A stretch of DNA of 64,000 nucleotides from Streptomyces sp. NRRL B-24484. GTDB lineage: Bacteria; Actinomycetota; Actinomycetes; Streptomycetales; Streptomycetaceae. How positions within the stretch are numbered: the first letter of the stretch is position 1; every line of letters starts with the position of its first letter. Position numbers and translations under genes: made by a program. Of this stretch, positions 58,797-64,000 are shown piece after piece. A model generated the notes under the pieces. It saw only the letters and a program-made list of their open reading frames with translations, ran no database searches and was not told where the DNA came from. The stretch covers positions 62,001-126,000 of the forward strand of contig NZ_JOAI01000006.1 of assembly GCF_000717715.1 (NCBI RefSeq). Reading direction: 5' to 3'.

Positions 58797-59930
58797 GTGC
58801 GCAAGCTGACCCACGCCGAGTACCTGGGGATGCGCAGGTTCGACGCGCTCGACGGTCTCCGCGCCTTCGCCGCGGTGATCGTGGTGCTCTTCCACTTCGC
58901 CGGGCCGCGGGCGGCGTTCCTCTCCGGCTGGATCGGGGTGCACGTCTTCTTCGTGGTCTCCGGGTTCCTGATCACCACGCTGATGCTCCGTGAGCGCGAC
59001 CGGACCGGCCGGATCTCCCTGCGCGACTTCTACCTGCGCCGGATCTTCCGCATCGTGCCGCTGTACTACGTCGTCCTGGCGGCGACCGTGGCCACCCAGT
59101 TCCGCCACGGCGGGTCGTGGCGGCTGCTCCGCGACCACCTGCCGCACTATGCGACCTTCCTCAACGAGTACGACCTGGCTCCCGGCACGCCGTTCCTCCA
59201 CTCCTGGACGATCGGCATCGAGCAGAAGTTCTACCTGGTCTGGCCGTTGGCGCTGATCCTGGCCGGTGCGGTCGCGCTCCGGCTGCGGATCCCGGTGGCG
59301 CTGCTCGGCATCGCGGTGCTGCTGGTGCCGTTCTCCCCGGCGTGGGAGTCGCTCGCCGTCCACTACGCGGTGCTGATGACCGGTGCCCTGCTGGCCCTCG
59401 TCCTGCACAGCCGCCGCGGGTTCGCCCTGCTCGCCCCGCTGACCCACCCGGTGGCCGGGGCCGTGGTCGGCGCCGCGTTCGTGCTGCTCCACCTGTCGGT
59501 GCCCCGGCTCACCGCCGTCCTGCACGGCCAGGGCCACACCGTGGTGGTCTACGGCGTGGGCGTGGCGCTGCTGCTGCCCTCGCTGCTCGGTCCGGGGGCC
59601 GGGCGCTGGCTGCTCTCCCGCCGCCCGCTGGTCTTCGTCGGCGAGCGCTCGTACGGCCTCTACCTGGTGCAGGTGCTGGCCGCGTCCGCGGTCTTCGGCA
59701 TGGCACCCGAGTTGCGTCACAACTCCCCGCTCGCCGGCCTGGTGGTGGCGTCCTTCGCGCTGCTCGCGGCGGACGTGCTGTACCACCGGGTCGAGCAGCC
59801 GATGATCGCCCTCGGCCGGAGGCTGATCCGGCGGCTGGACGACCGCGGTGCCGGCGGCCGGCCGACCCCGCCCGTCCCGGAGGCCGGGCCGGCCGCCGGT
59901 GAGCGGACGGCCGCTCCGGCCGCCGCCTGA
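58797..59930 (+). CDS. Acyltransferase family 3 membrane protein
   Basis: A 377-residue protein with about ten transmembrane segments. FDALDGLRAFAAVIVVLFHF contains the conserved Arg and His of Acyl_transf_3 enzymes, and GVHVFFVVSGFLIT and SWTIGIEQKFYLVWP follow. Such enzymes O-acylate sugars or lipids on the cell surface. The usual third motif SLxxExxFY reads SWTIGIEQKFY, conserved in spacing. The C-terminal ~35 residues are Pro/Ala/Gly-rich. GGAG lies six bases before GTG 58797. Substrate unknown. Confidence 0.87.
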   Translation: MRKLTHAEYLGMRRFDALDGLRAFAAVIVVLFHFAGPRAAFLSGWIGVHVFFVVSGFLITTLMLRERDRTGRISLRDFYLRRIFRIVPLYYVVLAATVATQFRHGGSWRLLRDHLPHYATFLNEYDLAPGTPFLHSWTIGIEQKFYLVWPLALILAGAVALRLRIPVALLGIAVLLVPFSPAWESLAVHYAVLMTGALLALVLHSRRGFALLAPLTHPVAGAVVGAAFVLLHLSVPRLTAVLHGQGHTVVVYGVGVALLLPSLLGPGAGRWLLSRRPLVFVGERSYGLYLVQVLAASAVFGMAPELRHNSPLAGLVVASFALLAADVLYHRVEQPMIALGRRLIRRLDDRGAGGRPTPPVPEAGPAAGERTAAPAAA

Positions 59931-59943
59931 CCCCGGACGCACC

Positions 59944-59978
59944 TGCGCCCCGCCGGACGACCTGTCCGGCGGGGCGCA
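59944..59978. terminator. Bidirectional terminator
   Basis: A perfect 15-bp stem with a 5-base loop between convergent genes. Confidence 0.85.
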
Positions 59979-59997
59979 CGCGTGTGCCGGGGCTTCC

Positions 59998-60786
59998 TCA
60001 GGCCGAGGCCGGCGGGTACAGCTGGGGCGGCAGTTCGGCCGCTGCGGAGCGGTCGAGCAGCCAGAGGGTCCGGGCGGTGCCGTAGGCGCCGGAGGCGGGT
60101 GCCTGGAGTTCCCCGGGGCCGCGCAGGGCGAGGGAGACCGCCCCCGCCTTGTCCTCGCCGGCGGCGAGCAGCCAGACCTCACGGGCCGCCCGGATCGCCG
60201 GGAGGGTGAGCGAGATCCGGGTGGGCGGCGGCTTCGGCGCCCCGCGGACGCCGATCACGGTGAGCTCCTGCTCCCGGACACCGGGGTGCTCCGGGAAGAG
60301 CGAGGCGACGTGGGTGTCCGGGCCGACGCCGAGCAGCAGCACGTCGAAGGCCGGCACCCCGGCGTGCTCGCCGGGGCCGGCGGCCTTGGCGAGCTCCTCG
60401 GCGTACCGGGCCGCGGCGGCCTCGACGTCCGAGCCGTCCACGCCGTCCGAGGCCGGCATCTCGTGCACCCGCGCCGGGTCCAGCGGGACGCGGTCGAGGA
60501 GCTCGGCACGCGCCTGCACGGCGTTGCGGTCCGGGTCGGCGGCCGTGACGAAGCGCTCGTCGCCCCACCAGAGGTCGAGCCGCGCCCAGTCGACCGCGTC
60601 GCGCGCCGGGGAGGCGGCGATCGCGGCCAGCAGGGCGTTGCCGTTCCGCCCGCCCGTCAGCACCACCGAGGCGGTGCCGCGGGCGGACTGGGCGTCCACG
60701 ATGCGGGTGATCAGCCGGGCCGCCGCGGCCTGCGCCATCAGCTCCTTGTCCCGGTGCACCACCAGTTGCGGGGTCGCCGCCGTCAC
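59998..60786 (-). CDS. pgl: 6-phosphogluconolactonase
   Basis: A 262-residue SugarP_isomerase-fold protein of the DevB type. Blocks: VVLTGGRNGNALLAAI, DLWWGDERFV, LLLGVGPDTHVASLFP (the active-site Asp/His region) and RISLTLPAI. It hydrolyses 6-phosphogluconolactone made by Zwf. The GTG start overlaps the opcA stop by 4 bases (GTGA). Last gene of the tal-zwf-opcA-pgl operon. Confidence 0.95.
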   Translation of the reverse strand: MTAATPQLVVHRDKELMAQAAAARLITRIVDAQSARGTASVVLTGGRNGNALLAAIAASPARDAVDWARLDLWWGDERFVTAADPDRNAVQARAELLDRVPLDPARVHEMPASDGVDGSDVEAAAARYAEELAKAAGPGEHAGVPAFDVLLLGVGPDTHVASLFPEHPGVREQELTVIGVRGAPKPPPTRISLTLPAIRAAREVWLLAAGEDKAGAVSLALRGPGELQAPASGAYGTARTLWLLDRSAAAELPPQLYPPASA

Positions 60787-61934
60787 GAGGCGCTCCGCTT
60801 GCGCGGGGCGGCCTTCTTGCCGGCCGGCTTCTTCGCCGCCGACCCGGCCTCGACCGGCTCGGCGTCCACTGCCTCGGCCTCGACCGGCTCGGCGTCCACT
60901 GCCTCGGCCTCGACCGGCTTGTCGGCCGGCAGCTTGGCGGTGACCCGGGCCGGGGCCGCGACCTCGGCCGGGACGGCGTCGGCCGACGGTGAGGCCTCCT
61001 CCGGAAGCTTCTCGCGCAGCCGGTCCACCGGGGTGCGGACGGCCGTCGCGTAGATGTCGTCCGGGTCGAGCCGGCGCAGCTCCTCCGCGATGAGCTCGGC
61101 GGTGTCGCGGCGCTTGAGCGCGACCATCCGGTCCGGCGATCCGGGCATGGACAGCGTGCCCATCAGGCCGTCGGGACGGTCCAGGACGATCTCGCCGTCC
61201 TGGGTGCGCAGCCGGACGGCGGTGATGCCGGGGCCGCCGGTGACGATCCGCTCGACCGGGACCCGCAGCCGGTTGGTCATCCAGAGGCCGAGCAGCTCGA
61301 CGCTGGGGTTGTACGACTCGCCCTCGACGACCGCGCCGGTGATCGCGGTGGGCCGCTGGTCGAGCGCGGCGGCCAGCATGGAGCGCCAGCCGGTGATGCG
61401 GGTCCAGGCGAGGTCGGTGTCGCCGGGGGTGTAGCTGGCGGCCCGCTGGGCGAGCTGGCCGACCGGCGACTCGGCGGTGACGGCGTCGGTGATGCGCCGC
61501 TGGGCGAGCGCGCCGAGCGGGTCGTTCGCCGGGTGCAGCGGGGCGTTGTCCGGCCACCAGACGACCACGGGGGCGTCCGGCAGCAGCAGCGGCAGGACGA
61601 CCGACTGGGCGTGCGCGGCGAGCTCGCCGTGCATGCGCAGGACGACCGTCTCGCCGGAGCCCGCGTCGCTGCCGACCAGGATCTCGGCGTCCAGGCGGGT
61701 CTCGGCCCGGGCGCGCGGCGAGCGCCCGGCCCGCTTGATGACCGCCAGGGTGCGCGAGGGGTGCTCGCGGGAGGCGTCGTTGGCGGCCTTGAGGGCGTCG
61801 TAGGCGCTGCCCTCGTCGGTCACGATCACCAGGGTGAGCACCATGCCGGCCGCGGTGGAACCGCTGGCGCGGCGGGCGTCCATCAGCGCCGCGTTGATCC
61901 GGCTGGAGGTGGTGTGGGTCAGGTCGATCTTCAT
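60783..61934 (-). CDS. opcA: Glucose-6-phosphate dehydrogenase assembly protein OpcA
   Basis: A 383-residue OpcA. MKIDLTHTTSSRINAALMDA, LLPDAPVVVWWPDNAP and AVVEGESYNPSVELLGLWM are family blocks. In cyanobacteria and actinobacteria it assembles or activates Zwf. The C-terminal ~80 residues are an Ala/Glu/Pro/Lys-rich tail containing a tandem VEAEAVDAEP repeat from a 30-bp DNA duplication and ending in a Lys-rich stretch. It overlaps zwf by 4 bases (ATGA) and pgl by 4 bases. Confidence 0.94.
   Translation of the reverse strand: MKIDLTHTTSSRINAALMDARRASGSTAAGMVLTLVIVTDEGSAYDALKAANDASREHPSRTLAVIKRAGRSPRARAETRLDAEILVGSDAGSGETVVLRMHGELAAHAQSVVLPLLLPDAPVVVWWPDNAPLHPANDPLGALAQRRITDAVTAESPVGQLAQRAASYTPGDTDLAWTRITGWRSMLAAALDQRPTAITGAVVEGESYNPSVELLGLWMTNRLRVPVERIVTGGPGITAVRLRTQDGEIVLDRPDGLMGTLSMPGSPDRMVALKRRDTAELIAEELRRLDPDDIYATAVRTPVDRLREKLPEEASPSADAVPAEVAAPARVTAKLPADKPVEAEAVDAEPVEAEAVDAEPVEAGSAAKKPAGKKAAPRKRSAS
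60846..60919. repeat. 30-bp tandem repeat in opcA (about 2.5 copies)
   Basis: Units at 60846-60875 and 60876-60905 are identical, followed by 14 bases of a third copy. The unit is a multiple of three, so the frame is kept and each copy encodes ten residues. Confidence 0.95.
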
Positions 61935-63514
61935 GGCCGGCGCCAGCTCCTGCCGTCTCGTGCGAGCATCTCGTCAGCCTCGATCGGGCCCCACGTGCCG
62001 GCCGCGTACTGCGCGGGCTTGTCGTGGGCGTCCCAGTACCGCTCGATCGGGTCGAGGATCTGCCAGGAGAGCTCGACCTCCTGGTGCCGCGGGAAGAGGT
62101 TGGCGTCGCCGAGCAGCACGTCGAGGATCAGGCGCTCGTACGCCTCCGGGCTGGACTCGGTGAAGGACTCGCCGTAGGCGAAGTCCATCGTGACGTCGCG
62201 GACCTCCAGCGCGGTGCCGGGCACCTTGGAGCCGAACCGCACGGTGACGCCCTCGTCCGGCTGTACCCGGATGACCAGGGCGTTCTGCCCCAGCTCCTCG
62301 GTGGCGTAGGAGTCGAACGGCAGGTAGGGGGCGCGCTGGAAGACGACCGCGATCTCGGTCACCCGGCGGCCGAGGCGCTTGCCCGTCCGCAGGTAGAACG
62401 GGACGCCGGCCCAGCGCCGGTTGTTGATCTCCAGCTTGATCGCCGCGTAGGTGTCGGTCTTGGACTCGGGGTTGATGCCGTCCTCGTCCAGGTAGCCGAC
62501 CACCTCCTCGCCGCCCTGCCAGCCGGACGCGTACTGGCCGCGCACGGTGTGCTTGCCGAGGTCGGCGGGGAGCTTCACGGCGCTGAGCACCTTGAGCTTC
62601 TCGGCGACCAGGGCCTTGGGGTGGAAGGACGCGGGCTCCTCGATGGCGGTGAGCGCCATCAGCTGGAGCAGGTGGTTCTGGATGACGTCGCGGGCCGAGC
62701 CGATGCCGTCGTAGTAGCCGGCGCGGCCGCCGATGCCGATGTCCTCGGCCATGGTGATCTGCACGTGGTCGACGTAGGACCGGTTCCAGATCGGCTCGAA
62801 CATCTGGTTGGCGAAGCGGAGCGCCAGGATGTTCTGGACGGTCTCCTTGCCGAGGTAGTGGTCGATCCGGAAGACCTCGTCCCGGGGGAAGACCTCGTGG
62901 ACGATCCGGTTCAGCTCCTGGGCGCTCTCCAGGTCGTGGCCGAACGGCTTCTCGATCACCGCGCGGCGCCAGGAGCCCTTCGGCGGGTCGGTCAGGCCGT
63001 GCTTCTTCAGCTGCTGGACGACGGTCGGGAAGAACTTCGGCGGCACCGACAGGTAGAAGGCGAAGTTGCCGCCCGTGCCCTGGGCCCGGTCGAGGTCCTC
63101 GATGGTCTTCCGCAGGGTGTCGAAGGCCTCGTCGTCGCCGAAGTCGCCCTGGACGAACCGCATGCCCTTGGCGAGCTGCTGCCAGACCTCCTCGCGGAAC
63201 TGCGTGCGCGCGTGCTCCTTGACCGCGTCGTGCACCTCCCGCGCGAAGTCCTCGTCCTCCCACTCGCGGCGGGCGAAGCCGACGAGCGAGAAGCCCGGCG
63301 GCAGCAGGCCTCGGTTGGCCAGGTCGTAGACGGCCGGCATGAGCTTCTTGCGCGACAGGTCGCCGGTCACGCCGAAGATCACCAGGCCGGACGGCCCGGC
63401 GATCCTCGGCAGCCGGCGGTCCGCCGGATCGCGCAGCGGGTTGGAGGGCTGCAGGGGGTCACCCTGCCCGACCTCGGCCCCCTCGACATCGGGAAAAGCA
63501 GGGGTGTTGCTCAC
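61931..63514 (-). CDS. zwf: Glucose-6-phosphate 1-dehydrogenase
   Basis: A 527-residue enzyme oxidising glucose 6-phosphate to the lactone and making NADPH, the entry to the pentose phosphate pathway. It has the NADP motif GVTGDLSRKKLMPAVYDLA, the EKPFGHDL block and the active site RIDHYLGKETVQNIL. GTG 63514 follows GGAG at a 9-base distance; the first ~40 residues are a non-conserved extension ahead of LVIFGVTGDL. Coupled to opcA by a 4-base overlap. Confidence 0.97.
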   Translation of the reverse strand: MSNTPAFPDVEGAEVGQGDPLQPSNPLRDPADRRLPRIAGPSGLVIFGVTGDLSRKKLMPAVYDLANRGLLPPGFSLVGFARREWEDEDFAREVHDAVKEHARTQFREEVWQQLAKGMRFVQGDFGDDEAFDTLRKTIEDLDRAQGTGGNFAFYLSVPPKFFPTVVQQLKKHGLTDPPKGSWRRAVIEKPFGHDLESAQELNRIVHEVFPRDEVFRIDHYLGKETVQNILALRFANQMFEPIWNRSYVDHVQITMAEDIGIGGRAGYYDGIGSARDVIQNHLLQLMALTAIEEPASFHPKALVAEKLKVLSAVKLPADLGKHTVRGQYASGWQGGEEVVGYLDEDGINPESKTDTYAAIKLEINNRRWAGVPFYLRTGKRLGRRVTEIAVVFQRAPYLPFDSYATEELGQNALVIRVQPDEGVTVRFGSKVPGTALEVRDVTMDFAYGESFTESSPEAYERLILDVLLGDANLFPRHQEVELSWQILDPIERYWDAHDKPAQYAAGTWGPIEADEMLARDGRSWRRP

Positions 63515-63559
63515 TGGTGTTGGCTCCGCTCTCCGTGCGCTAGGTCGTGAGCAGTCGTG

Positions 63560-64000
63560 TCAGTTCTGGTCGCCGTGCGCGGCGAGCGAGGCCGCGACCG
63601 TGTCCAGCAGTTCCTTCCAGGAGGCCTCGAACTTCTCGACGCCCTCGTCCTCCAGCAGCTGGACGACGTCGTCGTAGTCGACGCCGGCCGCGGCGACGGC
63701 GTCCATCACGGCCTTGGCGTCGGCGTAGTTCGGGGTGATGGCGTCGCCGGTGACGACACCGTGGTCGTCGGTGGCGTTGAGGGTGGCCTCCGGCATGGTG
63801 TTGACGGTGCCGGGTGCGGCCAGCTCGGTCACGTACAGGGTGTCCGGCAGGTTCGGGTCCTTGACGCCGGTGGACGCCCACAGCGGGCGCTGCGGCTTGG
63901 CGCCGGCGGCCTCCAGGGCCTTCCAGCGGTCCGAGCCGTCGCGCTTGGCGTCGACCGGGCCGAAGACCTCCTCGTACGCCTGGTAGGCGAGGCGGGCGTT
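63560..64000 (-). CDS. tal: Transaldolase, C-terminal part (cut by right edge)
   Basis: The last ~146 residues of an actinobacterial transaldolase are in the window: [14 protein letters not shown] with the phosphate-binding region, [22 protein letters not shown], and a C-terminal helical stretch ending at AAHGDQN. The N-terminal barrel with the Schiff-base Lys lies beyond the edge. Transaldolase shuttles three-carbon units in the non-oxidative pentose phosphate pathway. It is upstream of zwf on the same strand (45-base gap), making a tal-zwf-opcA-pgl order. Confidence 0.93.
   Translation of the reverse strand, partial: NARLAYQAYEEVFGPVDAKRDGSDRWKALEAAGAKPQRPLWASTGVKDPNLPDTLYVTELAAPGTVNTMPEATLNATDDHGVVTGDAITPNYADAKAVMDAVAAAGVDYDDVVQLLEDEGVEKFEASWKELLDTVAASLAAHGDQN

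Overview
The window looks like chromosomal core DNA from a streptomycete (Streptomyces or Kitasatospora). It is very GC-rich, with third positions almost always G or C, and many genes start with GTG. It carries whiA, a whiI-like sporulation regulator and rbpA, and has several promoters that fire directly onto start codons. It holds about 54 genes in compact transcription units and no prophage, IS element, CRISPR array, rRNA or tRNA that I could recognise. Gene-number comparisons with S. coelicolor are from memory.

Layout. 1-4.2 kb: a membrane flavo/heme oxidoreductase and an FMN-binding protein (cut by the left edge), divergent from an OmpR-type response regulator and histidine kinase. 4.2-6.8 kb: aminopeptidase N. 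7.1-11.9 kb: a ROK repressor (rok7B7-like) and a xylose-type ABC importer (xylFGH). 12.1-15.7 kb: dxs and a GT39-like membrane protein. 15.8-20.7 kb: a beta-oxidation pair (FadB-like and thiolase) and ribonuclease D. 20.9-22.7 kb: whiI and a DUF3000 gene. 22.9-27.5 kb: heme synthesis (hemE, the HemY/CgoX oxidase, chdC) around a divergent DUF4349 lipoprotein gene.

27.5-30.8 kb is the most unusual locus. It encodes a DUF692/MNIO iron oxygenase, a small partner protein, and two TIGR04222 membrane proteins, one ending in a 71-residue Ser/Gly/Cys tail with ten cysteines. It resembles a peptide-modification system in which the substrate is the tail of a membrane protein. 31-37.6 kb: a double GNAT, an Mrr-nuclease/TerD fusion, msrB, murC, a stress-type protein and a RibD-like reductase.

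37.6-51.3 kb: zapE, uvrB (with a PafBC-type DNA-damage promoter), a TerD protein, a TerC-family transporter behind a yybP-ykoY Mn2+ riboswitch, a frameshifted CYTH gene, an MBL hydrolase, a DinB-like mycothiol enzyme, uvrA, a Rieske protein and uvrC. 51.3-54.5 kb: a tightly coupled rapZ-yvcK-whiA block. 54.7-58.7 kb: the glycolytic run gap-pgk-tpiA, secG and rbpA. 58.8-64 kb: an acyltransferase facing the pentose-phosphate operon tal-zwf-opcA-pgl, with tal cut by the right edge.

Together these are housekeeping genes (heme, isoprenoids, nucleotide excision repair, central carbon) interleaved with developmental regulators. The novelty lies in the MNIO/TIGR04222 locus, the nuclease-TerD fusion and several regulatory arrangements readable directly in the DNA.
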